Of a stretch of DNA of 64,000 bases, positions 27,501-36,740 are shown piece after piece. A program made the translations under genes and the position numbers. The stretch spans positions 186,001 through 250,000 of the forward strand of contig JANQSA010000032.1 of NCBI GenBank assembly GCA_028284285.1, in the 5' to 3' direction. Below the pieces are notes generated by a model that saw nothing but the letters and a program-made list of their open reading frames with translations, had not been told where the DNA came from and ran no database searches. Position 1 is the stretch's first letter; each line of letters begins with the position of its first letter. The DNA comes from Croceivirga sp. Its GTDB lineage: Bacteria; Bacteroidota; Bacteroidia; Flavobacteriales; Flavobacteriaceae.

Positions 27501-27862
27501 ATACCCTCGGTGTCGATTTTGGAAAAAGCGGTAACGTCCTCAAACTGCATTTCTCCCTTATTCAGATATAGTTTGGAGGGCACCATGTTTCCCGAGAAAA
27601 AGAGGTCCTGCAATCCGTCGTTGTTAAAATCACCTATACCTACCCCGCCGCCATTGTACATATAGGTAAAAAGGGCAATGTTAAGCGATTCCGATTCCGT
27701 GATATCGTTCGAAAAATCAATTCCGGTTTGCGTTGCAGGCAATCTTTTGAACAAAACCTTTTCTTCCTCGATGCTCTTGCAGGAAAAGATAAAAATGGTG
27801 CATACAAAAATTAGGGTCAAAAAACCGATGTTCAATTTTTTGGTTACTATGTTTGGACTCAT
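24503..27862 (-). CDS. VCBS/FG-GAP repeat lipoprotein with ASPIC/UnbV domain (VCBS-B)
   Basis: This is a 1,119-residue lipoprotein (FIFSC lipobox, about Cys28). It has repeated calcium-binding DxNxDGxxD motifs (DFNNDGLQDLF, DINNDGLLDIY, DFDLDGDLDLY, DMDSDGDMDIV) and a central ASPIC/UnbV-like stretch (DSIVVHWSVKGTQVL). Its N-terminal blades (GGGVGIGDFNNDGLQDLFFSGNM) match VCBS-A much better than its own neighbour VCBS-C, so PUL2 contains two different VCBS subtypes. It starts 18 bases after the VCBS-C stop. No enzyme motif is seen; glycan binding at the surface is inferred. Confidence 0.82.
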   Translation of the reverse strand: MSPNIVTKKLNIGFLTLIFVCTIFIFSCKSIEEEKVLFKRLPATQTGIDFSNDITESESLNIALFTYMYNGGGVGIGDFNNDGLQDLFFSGNMVPSKLYLNKGEMQFEDVTAFSKIDTEGIWASGVSVVDINNDGLLDIYLCTSGPKAPGGTWKNLLYINQGGAIPTFVEQADDYGIGNYNYTTHAAFFDFDLDGDLDLYVLTNNPEDHAPNNFKHKSHRMNGEGVDFLYRNEGADSNGQIHFTDVSKESGIVHQGYGLGIGISDFNDDGWPDVYVSNDYISDDLLYINNQDGTFTEDSSSFFSHTALNSMGNDISDFNNDGLVDVFTVDMRPSTSKEDKLMTSVTGVDFYIMSQKFNYQKQFLKNSLQLNMGQESFGDIAYLSGVAATDWSWGPLFADFDNDGLKDLHITNGYVKKISNLDFINYGQYSHERLISDKKLSKRIFDELLQLQDYGTPNKIYRNNGDITFDDKTESWGLNVNSVSNGSAYVDLDNDGDLDIVANNINQKAFVYENKSNVLKPDYNFLKIQLKGDSLNTMGIGAKVKVYTNGKLQVQEQSLYRGYQSSIDPILHFGLGRSAVDSIVVHWSVKGTQVLKNIVPGMKVVVHQKEAGPNIERKEPKKKIIFNDITDTSKLALEHRENSYMEFKKYPLQPYGLDKEGIKLAIGDVNGDGLDDFYFGGAHKSAGVLSMQTENGTFSKVIFPDPEYEDVAATFFDADGDMDMDLYVVSGGSEFLDGHFFYRDRLYINDGTGNFKRNVEALPKINVSGSIVLAEDIDGDGDKDLFVGGRCRPGKYGYRAKSSVLINQNGKFLDRTAVWLEKEGELGMATDAIFIDLDEDGRRDLLVAAEYAPIKVYINTGERFILRDNTGLEDFEGMWLSIATSDMDSDGDMDIVAGNLGLNTVFTHRDRPIQLFSQDFDKNGSVDPILCYLEDNERFIPFHYRNDLLNQLVFLRAKFTDYKSYSEADIVQILGEDMIKEANKARANYFQTAYIENISKGHDIKFKVSPLPKTSQVAPIMAIHIDDFNKDGKLDILMGGNNSNMEVSSGPSDASRGHVLLGDGTGNFIEEPLHNGDSEFFGDIRDISPIKLSENRTGILIAKNSGKLKMVTLVNNSTN

Positions 27863-27880
27863 ACTATGCTTATTTATTCC

Positions 27881-30800
27881 CTAGGGCATTTCAACAGCCG
27901 CTTCCCATTTTTTCAATTGAAATACACCCATAGATCCATTGTTTCTGGCCACAAGCAGGAGTTTTTCCCCTGAGGCAGTGGCAATCCACTGTAGATCGCG
28001 CGTTTGCCCTTTTAGCAACAATCCAGTAGTCAAATGCCCTTGCGGAACAAAGTTTCCATTCCCATCGTTGATGCCGACAAAGCCCATAGAGGCATCCTGC
28101 CTTCCCAAGGGAGGGTTGAGGTGGTAAAAATTTCCTCCCGCAATGAGATCTTGGTATCCATCCCTGTTTATATCTACAGCGGCCATGCCCATCACAGAAG
28201 AAATATTGGCTTCTTTGGGCAATGGCCTCATTTTGAACTGTCCGTTCCCCAGATTTTCTATGTACATGGAAGCGAGCTCGGCTGTTTCAAGGATTTTGGC
28301 CCCTTCTATCCCTTCCTCAGTAAACATATCATGGATTGTGGCACCGGAAAATGATTTGTACGAGGGGAATTTCTTTTTGAGCATGGGCATCTGTTTGTCC
28401 AGCAAATCTTTCTCGGCCAGTGCGTATTCTGCATCCCCCACATAATGGGTAATCACGGCATCCTGCCTTCCATTTTGGTCAAAATCCTTAACATAGAGAC
28501 GTAGCGGTTTTTCTGCAGATGCCTCGAGCTTTGTGTTTTGTCCCAAGTTCCCTACCACCAAATCCATATCGCCATCATTGTCAAAATCCTCGGCCATGAT
28601 GGTGTTCCACCAACCGGTACTGTGTTCCAGGCCAGGGGTATCCATCCGCTTTTTCAGTATCCCATTATTGTTGTCAAATACGGTCACGGGCATCCATTCG
28701 CCCACCACTACCAGTTCTTTCCATCCATCTCCGTTTACATCTACCCAAATAGCATCGGTAACCATACCCATTTTATTCAGGTCTTCCAGAACCACTTCTT
28801 CAAAATTTGCCCGGCCATTGTTGCGGTATAGATAACTCTTCGGGCTTGGGCCATAATTGCCTACTAGCACTCTTCCTCCAACAAACAAATCAACGTTCCC
28901 ATCTTTGTCGTAGTCTTCTGCGACAACCGTGGAATTTTGCCCTGGGGCACCCTTAAAGTTTGTTGATGAACGGTATTGTCCAGTTCCAGTATTGAGATAA
29001 AAATTGTCGTAACATTCATAATCGTCCGGTTTTTTTTCGTTACCCGCCGTAACGACGTACAAATCCATATCACCGTCGTTGTCGGCATCAAAAAATACCG
29101 CATCCACCTCCTCGGATTCCCTGGCGTTCCCGAATGACAACTGGGCCTGTTGCTCAAAACCGCCTTTTGGGGATTGGATGAAAAGCTTCCCGGCATGGCC
29201 GCTGGCCGCTGTAACATAGAAATCTTGCAGACCGTCTCCATTTGCATCCGCAACGGCTATGGCAGGCCCTTCTCTGGAAACATTTTTGGGGACCAAGAAA
29301 TCCACATACTGGTCATGAAAGACATTCTCTTTGTGTACATAGGGAAAGCCAACAGAACTGGCGGTAAAATATAAAGTGGTGTCCGATGGTTTTGCATCTT
29401 TATAATACTCTCCATGGGCGTTTTTTTGGTATACATCTAACGTTTGGTTGAACGGAGGGTTATCGATCCTTTCATAAGCACCCCCAGGCCAAACTACCCT
29501 TAGGGAGTTCGCATGTTTACCATACCCCAACCCAAAATGGATTTCATATCCCACAGAGGACATAAACCCACGAACGGGGTTTTGTTCATGGTATAAAGTG
29601 CCGTCATCAAACTCCAAGAACACTTTTGTGCCTACCCCTTTTGTATTGCCCCCTTTGCCATGTAGACGGATTTTCAAATGGTTGTTGTCTGGCAATTTTT
29701 CATTGGCATGGTTTTCTATGATATAGGCCTTTTGGTTGATGTTGTTGACCACCAGTTCCAAATCGCCATCATTGTCCAAATCGGCGTAGGCCGCACCATT
29801 GGAATGACTCAGGGCTTCCAATCCCCATAATTGGGTAGCATCTTCAAATCGTTGCCCTCCCCTGTTTTTGAATGCTACATTGGATACCGGATCTTGGGGC
29901 ATCAATGAAACCAGTTTTTTGGTTACGGCCTCAATCTCTGAATCCATTACGGCTTGAATGGCCGTGTTGGAGGTGTAATTCAGATAATCCAAGTTATTAG
30001 GGCGACGATATATTCCGTTGGTGATATAAATATCTTTTAGACCATCATTGTCGTAATCGGCCATTAAAGGGGCCCAGCTCCAATCCGTGGCCTCGATGCC
30101 TGCAAAGGGTGCTATTTCAGAAAAATGGCCATTTTGGTTCAGCTGTAGGTTATTCCTGGCCAATTGGTTGGCATACCCGTTGCCCAAAATGAGCTCCCGT
30201 ACCAGATAATTGTCTTCTGCCATGGATTTTTGCAGCACTTTGGGGTTTTTGGGAAGCATGTCCAAGGTCATAATATCTATTAAACCATCATTATTTATGT
30301 CTCCAGCATCCACCCCCATGGAGTACTTGCTGGTGTGGGCAACCATTTCGTTGAGCCTATCGGTAAAGGTGCCGTCACCATTGTTGATGTAGAGATAGTC
30401 GTTTTCATGAAAGTCGTTCGAAACATAAATGTCAGACCATCCGTCATTATTGACATCCAGACACCGTACCCCAAGGCCAAAACTTATGGGATTGGAATAT
30501 ATTTTTGATTCCTCGGTAACATCCACAAACTTTATCTGGCCATGCTCCATCTTGTTTTCCAACAACCGGTCACCGGCTTTTTTGTCCTTTGCATGTATAA
30601 TTCGCTCTCGTACGGCATAGGAATTATGGGTGTGCAGGCCATGGTTCAATAAGTACATGTCCAGATCGCCATCATTGTCATAATCGAAAAAAGCCGCTTG
30701 GGTGGAAAAGGTTTCGAAGTCCAGGCCGTATTCAGCTGCACTTTCGGTAAAAGTGACCAATCCCGAATTTGTTGATGGTCCATTGTTGATATAGAGTTCG

Positions 30801-31243
30801 TTCTTCCCTTTTTTTCCCTTATATCCCCCCAGATAACATACGTAAATATCCAAAAATCCATCGGCGTTGATATCCATAATTGAAACTCCCGTGGTCCAGT
30901 CTCCCGCCCCAGCTACTTGTGCGCTTTCAGTAATATCTTCGAACCTTAAATTACCCTTGTTCAGATAAAGGCGATTCTCTTCCAAATTGGAGGCAAAATA
31001 TAGGTCTTCCAATCCATCATTGTTGATGTCACCTATGGCCACCCCGCCGCCATTGTAGTAATAGAGGTAGTTGATGATGTTAAAATCACTTTCTTCAGGA
31101 AGGTGATTCTCAAAGTCAATTTGGGATTTGGATTCAGGGACAAAAGAAAAATGCGGATCGACATCATGTTTATTATTTTGACGACATGCGGTGGTCAGAG
31201 CCAAAATACCCAACAGTATTGTGAAGCTATTCTTTCCTTTCAT
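27881..31243 (-). CDS. VCBS/FG-GAP repeat lipoprotein with ASPIC/UnbV domain (VCBS-C)
   Basis: This is a 1,120-residue lipoprotein (LALTTAC, lipid Cys20) directly downstream of susD2. Calcium-loop repeats include DINNDGLEDLY, DINADGFLDIY, DYDNDGDLDMY, DVNNDGWSDIY and DFDNDGDMDLV. The ASPIC/UnbV-like part ends with LRVVWPGGAYERI. It is closely related to VCBS-E of PUL4: both share NYLYYYNGGGV, the MSSVGY/MSSVSH region and a C-terminal FYHLNPPLGRQDAS / FYHLTPPLGRQDAS block. Its position after susD and constant length suggest a fixed role in the uptake complex. Confidence 0.83.
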   Translation of the reverse strand: MKGKNSFTILLGILALTTACRQNNKHDVDPHFSFVPESKSQIDFENHLPEESDFNIINYLYYYNGGGVAIGDINNDGLEDLYFASNLEENRLYLNKGNLRFEDITESAQVAGAGDWTTGVSIMDINADGFLDIYVCYLGGYKGKKGKNELYINNGPSTNSGLVTFTESAAEYGLDFETFSTQAAFFDYDNDGDLDMYLLNHGLHTHNSYAVRERIIHAKDKKAGDRLLENKMEHGQIKFVDVTEESKIYSNPISFGLGVRCLDVNNDGWSDIYVSNDFHENDYLYINNGDGTFTDRLNEMVAHTSKYSMGVDAGDINNDGLIDIMTLDMLPKNPKVLQKSMAEDNYLVRELILGNGYANQLARNNLQLNQNGHFSEIAPFAGIEATDWSWAPLMADYDNDGLKDIYITNGIYRRPNNLDYLNYTSNTAIQAVMDSEIEAVTKKLVSLMPQDPVSNVAFKNRGGQRFEDATQLWGLEALSHSNGAAYADLDNDGDLELVVNNINQKAYIIENHANEKLPDNNHLKIRLHGKGGNTKGVGTKVFLEFDDGTLYHEQNPVRGFMSSVGYEIHFGLGYGKHANSLRVVWPGGAYERIDNPPFNQTLDVYQKNAHGEYYKDAKPSDTTLYFTASSVGFPYVHKENVFHDQYVDFLVPKNVSREGPAIAVADANGDGLQDFYVTAASGHAGKLFIQSPKGGFEQQAQLSFGNARESEEVDAVFFDADNDGDMDLYVVTAGNEKKPDDYECYDNFYLNTGTGQYRSSTNFKGAPGQNSTVVAEDYDKDGNVDLFVGGRVLVGNYGPSPKSYLYRNNGRANFEEVVLEDLNKMGMVTDAIWVDVNGDGWKELVVVGEWMPVTVFDNNNGILKKRMDTPGLEHSTGWWNTIMAEDFDNDGDMDLVVGNLGQNTKLEASAEKPLRLYVKDFDQNGRQDAVITHYVGDAEYALAEKDLLDKQMPMLKKKFPSYKSFSGATIHDMFTEEGIEGAKILETAELASMYIENLGNGQFKMRPLPKEANISSVMGMAAVDINRDGYQDLIAGGNFYHLNPPLGRQDASMGFVGINDGNGNFVPQGHLTTGLLLKGQTRDLQWIATASGEKLLLVARNNGSMGVFQLKKWEAAVEMP

Positions 31244-31277
31244 CTAAAAAAACCTGTGCTTCTTGCATATATAATAA

Positions 31278-31304
31278 ACGACAGGGGAAATCTACCCCTG
31301 CCGT
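31278..31304 (-). promoter_or_regulatory. Intercistronic stem-loop between susD2 and VCBS-C
   Basis: ACGACAGGGG (31278-31287) pairs with CCCCTGCCGT (31295-31304), with one A.C mismatch in ten and a 7-base loop. Same position as in the other modules, unrelated arm sequence. Confidence 0.7.
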
Positions 31305-31320
31305 TCTTTGAAACTAACTT

Positions 31321-31333
31321 AACTAAACTAACT
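31321..31333 (-). promoter_or_regulatory. Conserved 13-mer upstream of the susD2/VCBS hairpin
   Basis: AGTTAGTTTAGTT on the coding strand, identical to the copies at 13989-14001 and 49466-49478; 16 bases before the hairpin and 23 bases after the susD stop. Confidence 0.7.
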
Positions 31334-31356
31334 AACTGCAAACCTGTTCTTTTGAC

Positions 31357-33078
31357 TTAATAATCAGGGTTTTGAGTTAAAACCTGATTGCCATCTTCAT
31401 CCAATGTGATTATAATCTGGTTTTCGGGAATTGGCAAATAATCTGATTTGTAACTTGCACTAGATGCGATCAGCGGACGTTTTTGACCTTCTGATGAAAA
31501 ATAATCTTCCATAACCTCTCTTGCAATGCCCCATCGTATCAAATCATACCATCGATGTCCTTCCAATGCCAGTTCTAATCTACGTTCAAAACGTACCGCT
31601 TTTCTGGCGAAATCCTGATCTGGGAATGCAGTATAAGGTTCAATCACATAATTGGCCGCAGGGGTTCCATCTTCAAATTGGACTGGGGTACTATTTTTCG
31701 CCCGATTTCTTATCCTATTCACATAATCCAACGCCGTACCTAAATCCCCTTCTTCAACCGCAACTTCTGCTCTTAATAAAAGTATATCGGCATATCTGTG
31801 AAAACTATAATTTACCGTGGTCATGCCTGCTTCGGATCCATTGTTCCTTTCATGCTCCTCTGCGGTTGCCAACATTTTCTTAGCGCGGTAAGGTCCATAT
31901 GTTATGGGATCAACTATCCAATCCCTGCCTGGAAAAATACCATGGTCAAGATAGGGTATTCCTCTTCTACCGACCGTATGATCCAGTCTTGGATCGAGAT
32001 TATCAGTGGGCGGTGTAAAAGGTTCATCACTATCGATGCCATCATCATTTGCCAGATCTACATCGTTAAATGTATCTAAAAGAGGAAGGCCATTGATGTC
32101 CGTTTTATAGGCATTGACCAGGTTTTGGGAAGGTTGCATAAAACCGCAGCACCCATGAATTTGGGCTATTCCCACCAACAGTCTTCCCCAGTTACCGTTC
32201 CAAGGGTTCCCTACATCCCTCAAGCTACTGGCCATTTGAAAGATAGCCTCCTTATTGGTACTCTGCTGTTCGAATTCAATTGTAAAATTATCCGTGAACT
32301 CATCATGCAATATATATCTACCGCTTGAAATGATGGCATCCAAAAACGGTTTTGCATCTGCATAGCGGTTTTCATCCATATAAAGCTTTGCCAGACCTGC
32401 CCGGGCAGCGTTCACATGCGCTCTGGCCCATTGAAAAGGTTCTACCGGCAGGTTTTCCACGGCGAACAGATAATCTGCTTCTATATTCTCAAAAATATCC
32501 CTATCATTGGGTATTGCAAAATCTTCTACATTTTCATCCACATAAGGCAATCGATTGAAATACCTTCTGCCCAAATGATAGAAATGCGCCCTCAAAAACC
32601 GGGCCTCACCTGCAATACGGGCAGCATCTTCACTGGATAGGCCTTCTGTATCGGCCAAAATACTTAACACACCATTTGCCCTCGCAACTCCTTCATAAAT
32701 TGAAGTCCAAGCGGCCTCCAAATAGGAATTATTGGGCTGTAAAGTACCCCATAGCTCAAAAGCGTTCATATCGGGTTGATCGGCAATGGACGAACCTTTT
32801 AACGCATTATCAGAAGAAACATCCCCATATAGCCAATTGTCATGGGAGGAAGCCCAACCCACATTTGCCGGGCCATCGGTACGGCCATCCAACGCTGAGT
32901 AGGCACCTATCAATGTAGCGTCCAAGGCATCTAAATTCCGTAAAACTTCAGGGTTGAGTCTACCTACAGGGGTCAGCTCAAGATAGTCATCCCCACACGA
33001 AACAAGTGAGATGGAAGACATAAAAAATATGGCACCCCCCCGTATTAAAGTATATCGAATTTTTGAATATATTCTCAT
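31357..33078 (-). CDS. SusD/RagB-family outer-membrane glycan-binding lipoprotein (PUL2)
   Basis: This is a 573-residue lipoprotein (SSISLVSC lipobox near residue 28) with the DDYLELTPVGRLNPEVL start, the helical SusD core (ARFLRAHFYHLGRRYFNRLPY) and the C-terminal RRLELALEGHRWYDLIRWG and LPIPENQI...LTQNPDY. It starts 10 bases after the susC2 stop. Its C-terminal 100 residues closely match the partial SusD at the right window edge, so PUL2 and PUL4 are probably sister modules. Confidence 0.95.
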   Translation of the reverse strand: MRIYSKIRYTLIRGGAIFFMSSISLVSCGDDYLELTPVGRLNPEVLRNLDALDATLIGAYSALDGRTDGPANVGWASSHDNWLYGDVSSDNALKGSSIADQPDMNAFELWGTLQPNNSYLEAAWTSIYEGVARANGVLSILADTEGLSSEDAARIAGEARFLRAHFYHLGRRYFNRLPYVDENVEDFAIPNDRDIFENIEADYLFAVENLPVEPFQWARAHVNAARAGLAKLYMDENRYADAKPFLDAIISSGRYILHDEFTDNFTIEFEQQSTNKEAIFQMASSLRDVGNPWNGNWGRLLVGIAQIHGCCGFMQPSQNLVNAYKTDINGLPLLDTFNDVDLANDDGIDSDEPFTPPTDNLDPRLDHTVGRRGIPYLDHGIFPGRDWIVDPITYGPYRAKKMLATAEEHERNNGSEAGMTTVNYSFHRYADILLLRAEVAVEEGDLGTALDYVNRIRNRAKNSTPVQFEDGTPAANYVIEPYTAFPDQDFARKAVRFERRLELALEGHRWYDLIRWGIAREVMEDYFSSEGQKRPLIASSASYKSDYLPIPENQIIITLDEDGNQVLTQNPDY

Positions 33079-33088
33079 GGCAATATTT

Positions 33089-36000
33089 TTAAAAATTAAT
33101 ATTAAATCCTAACAGCACAGAAGTTGGTACGGGAAAAGTAGTATCCCTATCCACTCCAATTTCAACCGCCGACGCTTCCTGAATCTCTGGATCGATACCG
33201 GTATAATTTGAAATGGTAAACAGGTTTTGCCCCTGTAAATAGACCCTAAAACGCTCCAAACCAATCAGTTCCTTAAAAGTATAGCCCAATTGTAGGGTCT
33301 GTAACCTGAAAAACGAACCGTCCTCCACGTAATATGATGAACTTTGGCTGTTAAAATCAGCGGTCAACACATTGTACTGGGCAAGACCGGAACCGGTATT
33401 GTCGGGCCTCCATGCATCCAAAATTCTGGTGCTTCTATTGAGGCCCGCCCGAAAAAAGAAATCGGTAAACACCTTACCCCAATGGTAGATGTCATTTCCT
33501 TGAGATCCCCTGAAAAGGGCCGAAAAATCAAAATTCTTATAGTCAAGGCTAAGGTTTAGACTATAGGTAAAGTCTGGATGGGGATCCCCGATAAAATCAA
33601 AATCCTCTCCATTTAGCACCCCATCCTCGTTAAGATCGCGAAAATTAAAGTTTCCTGCGCGTTCCGTAGCCACAATCTCACCATCACCATTCAAATCACG
33701 ATCTTCTTGTAAGATACCATCCACTATAAACCCATAAAACTGTGAAAGGGGCCTACCTGCTTCGGTCCTGGTGGCGACCAAAGGTGGGTTTCCACCTCCA
33801 CCTTGTCTGAACTCAGGACCAAAACTGATCACTTCGTTTTTATAAGTATTCACTATGGCCGTTACACCAAAACCTAAATCCTCAGTTATATTGCCTCTGT
33901 AGTTCAAGGTAATATCCCAACCTGTATTTTTTATGTCACCAATATTGATAAAAGGGGCATCTGCTGCTCCAGCAGCCAATGGCAGCTGATCACGTGTAAG
34001 CAAATCCTTAGTCCTTATATCGTACCATTCAACGTTGCCCGTGAATGCATTGTTGAACAGGCCAAAATCCAATCTTACATTGGTGGTCTCCGATGTTTCC
34101 CAAACCAAATCGGGGTTTCCTCTTGACAATAGTGCAAAGCCTTCGGTAATAGTGTTTTGTGTGTTGTTAATATCCACACTGGTATTTCTTGGATCAGATG
34201 AAAACTCGGCCGCAAAATCAAAATTCCCCAAACTGTTTTGGTTACCCGCCTGGCCCCAACCACCACTTAGTTTTAGATAGTTAAGAAAGTCAAGGTCTTG
34301 CACAAATGCTTCATCAGAAATCACCCATCCAGCGCCAAAGGCCACAAAAACATCATTTGTGTTGTTCGGCCCCAATGCTGAAGACCCATCCCTTCTAATT
34401 GTTCCGTTCACGAAATAACGGTCTTTAAAACCATAATCCACCTTACCAAAAAGGGAAAACAACCTTCTTTCAGAAAAACTACCTCTTACCGTAGCAGGAT
34501 TACCACTTGTTGAAATTGTGGTAAAAGATGGGTCTGTAAGAAAATAGCCTGAGCCTTCTGCATTGGTAAACCTAAATCTATTTTCAATCGCCTCCGTGCC
34601 CGCTAGAACATCTATACTATGATCTTCGGCAAAACGCTTAGTGTATTGCAATGTATTGGTCCATGTAAGGGATGTACTATAACTGAAATTTTCATCCAAA
34701 GTATTTACTTGGTTATTTCCTTCCAGAAAAGTTGGGGTAAATGCCGTAAAACTTGAGTTTATATAGTCAACCGCAATATTGGTCTTGGCCGTAAGCCCTG
34801 GCATTAAATCTGCCTCTGCATACAAATTGCCCAAAACCCGTAACCTTCTATTGATGTTGTTGCGAGAATTAAATTGCGTGGCCACTGGGTTATTGAAGTT
34901 AGTCCCCAATCCTAAAGCACCATTATGTGTGCCGGCAAAGTTTCCTGCAATATCCCTAACCGGAATTAATGGATTAAAACGGTAGGCAACCTGATCCACT
35001 CCACCATTTCCTTTCCGTTCCGAATAGGTAACGGACAGATTTTCACCTATACGTACTTTATCTTTAAACAGATAAAACTGTGAATTCGCCCTAGTGGTAT
35101 ACCGTTGAAACTCGGTATGGATGGCAACCCCTTCCCTGTCCAAAAATCCAAAGGAAAGCCCATAATTACTATTTTCACCACCTCCGACTATACTTATGTT
35201 ATGGTTTTGTACAAATGCGGTATTATAAACTTCGTCCAACCAATCCGTATCGCCAGATCTAGTAACCAATCCATCGATGGACTCCCTGTTGTAATCATCT
35301 ATAGTGGTGCCGGGATCGCCTTCAAAGCCGGCGACGGGCGAGATAAAATCAGGAATAACCGGGGAAGCCCCAGACCCCAACTGTGGATGTGAAGGATCCA
35401 GACCCGCTGCAATCCGCCCATCCCATTCGGACTGCGCCCATTGTTGTACATTTAAAAATTCAGGGAGATTGTTTACAAATTCAAATCCCGAAAATCCATT
35501 ATAACTTACTTTGGCCTTTTGCCCTCTCCTTCCTTTTTTGGTGGTAATCACAATAACCCCATTGGAGGCCCTGGCCCCATAAATGGAAGCAGCAGAAGCA
35601 TCCTTTAACACGGAAATTGATTCAATGTCATCGGGGTTGATGTCGTTAAGGCCACTCCCGGTTGGTGTCCCATCTATGATGTACAAAGGCTCGTTGTTTC
35701 TATCGGATGAAAAACCACGAATCCTTACCTGCACACTACCGTTGGGGTTACCCGAGGCCTTTACATTCACACCTGCCACATTACCTTGCAGTGCCTGTTC
35801 CACACTTGTGGCCGGGTTTCGTTTCAATTCTTCCACGTCAGCGGTAGCAACAGATCCCGTAATGGATCTTTTAGATTGGCTGGTGTAACCGGTTATCACC
35901 ACTTCATCCAATTGGGCCGTATCTTCTTGAAGGGCTACCGAAATAACCGTTTGCCCATTGAGGGGAACTTCCTGCACAGCAAAACCAATATAGGAAACCA

Positions 36001-36559
36001 CAAGGATTGCATTGCTATCGTCCACTTCTAAGGTGAAATTACCATCAAAATCAGTCTGGGTACCGTTGGTGGTACCTTTTTCTATAACACTGGCACCCGG
36101 TAATGGGGTTCCATTAGTATCGGTGACTGTTCCTGATACCGAAAATTGCAGCTTCTTTGTTTTTGGGGCCACCGGAGTGGATTCTTCCTCCAAAGACACC
36201 TTCTTCTTTGTCAACAACACCTGTCGGTCCCTGGTGGTGTATTGGATATCCGTTCCCTGGAATAGCACATCCAGTACCTGGGAAATCCTTTTTTTCTTAA
36301 CAATTACCGTAACCTTTCTATCCAGGTCAATTTGATTGCTTTCGAACAAAAACCGAAACTCCGAAACGGACTCTATCTGGTCAAAGACCTGTCCCAGGCT
36401 GGCATCCCTCATGTTAAGAGTTAATTTGGTGTTCTGGGAGTAGGTGTTGGCCTGGATTTGAAACAACGAAATTGTTACTAGCAGCGCGGTCAACTTCATC
36501 CTCAAATCAATTTTGGGAATGGGCAATGCAGGACATTTCCCTCCAATATTTTTTTTCAT
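33089..36559 (-). CDS. SusC/RagA-family TonB-linked outer-membrane protein with STN domain (PUL2)
   Basis: The start is placed at the ATG at 36559 (about 1,156 residues). It gives an N-terminus (MKKNIGGKCPALPIPKIDLR) matching SusC1, whereas the in-frame ATG at 36613 lies in the hairpin. Domains in order: signal sequence; STN domain (LGQVFDQIESVSEFRFLFE); carboxypeptidase-like beta sandwich (VSGTVTDTNGTPLPGAS, GTTNGTQTDFDGNFTL); TonB-box-like LDEVVITGYT; plug (PLYIIDGTPTGSG, IESISVLKDASAASIYGAR); barrel ending in aromatic-rich strands. It imports oligosaccharides with SusD2 and signals to FecR2. Confidence 0.94.
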   Translation of the reverse strand: MKKNIGGKCPALPIPKIDLRMKLTALLVTISLFQIQANTYSQNTKLTLNMRDASLGQVFDQIESVSEFRFLFESNQIDLDRKVTVIVKKKRISQVLDVLFQGTDIQYTTRDRQVLLTKKKVSLEEESTPVAPKTKKLQFSVSGTVTDTNGTPLPGASVIEKGTTNGTQTDFDGNFTLEVDDSNAILVVSYIGFAVQEVPLNGQTVISVALQEDTAQLDEVVITGYTSQSKRSITGSVATADVEELKRNPATSVEQALQGNVAGVNVKASGNPNGSVQVRIRGFSSDRNNEPLYIIDGTPTGSGLNDINPDDIESISVLKDASAASIYGARASNGVIVITTKKGRRGQKAKVSYNGFSGFEFVNNLPEFLNVQQWAQSEWDGRIAAGLDPSHPQLGSGASPVIPDFISPVAGFEGDPGTTIDDYNRESIDGLVTRSGDTDWLDEVYNTAFVQNHNISIVGGGENSNYGLSFGFLDREGVAIHTEFQRYTTRANSQFYLFKDKVRIGENLSVTYSERKGNGGVDQVAYRFNPLIPVRDIAGNFAGTHNGALGLGTNFNNPVATQFNSRNNINRRLRVLGNLYAEADLMPGLTAKTNIAVDYINSSFTAFTPTFLEGNNQVNTLDENFSYSTSLTWTNTLQYTKRFAEDHSIDVLAGTEAIENRFRFTNAEGSGYFLTDPSFTTISTSGNPATVRGSFSERRLFSLFGKVDYGFKDRYFVNGTIRRDGSSALGPNNTNDVFVAFGAGWVISDEAFVQDLDFLNYLKLSGGWGQAGNQNSLGNFDFAAEFSSDPRNTSVDINNTQNTITEGFALLSRGNPDLVWETSETTNVRLDFGLFNNAFTGNVEWYDIRTKDLLTRDQLPLAAGAADAPFINIGDIKNTGWDITLNYRGNITEDLGFGVTAIVNTYKNEVISFGPEFRQGGGGNPPLVATRTEAGRPLSQFYGFIVDGILQEDRDLNGDGEIVATERAGNFNFRDLNEDGVLNGEDFDFIGDPHPDFTYSLNLSLDYKNFDFSALFRGSQGNDIYHWGKVFTDFFFRAGLNRSTRILDAWRPDNTGSGLAQYNVLTADFNSQSSSYYVEDGSFFRLQTLQLGYTFKELIGLERFRVYLQGQNLFTISNYTGIDPEIQEASAVEIGVDRDTTFPVPTSVLLGFNINF

Positions 36560-36611
36560 AATTTTGATTGGTTTAAATAATTTTTCACATACGTTATTGA
36601 GCCAGTTATAC

Positions 36612-36641
36612 AATCGGAAGGTGTTGCACCATCTTCCGATT
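36612..36641 (-). promoter_or_regulatory. Stem-loop between fecR2 and susC2
   Basis: AATCGGAAG (36612-36620) pairs perfectly with CTTCCGATT (36633-36641), and an inner GGTG/CACC pairing lies in the loop. It has the same placement as the PUL1 and PUL3 fecR-susC hairpins. A T-run follows it on the plus strand. Confidence 0.65.
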
Positions 36642-36740
36642 TTTTTAACTCATCCTCATAGTGTTTTCTGTTTGTATTGGGTGTCGTCAATTCATAGGCA
36701 AATAGAAGTTTAAAGTTTAGTTTGCGTTTGTCTTTTTTAT

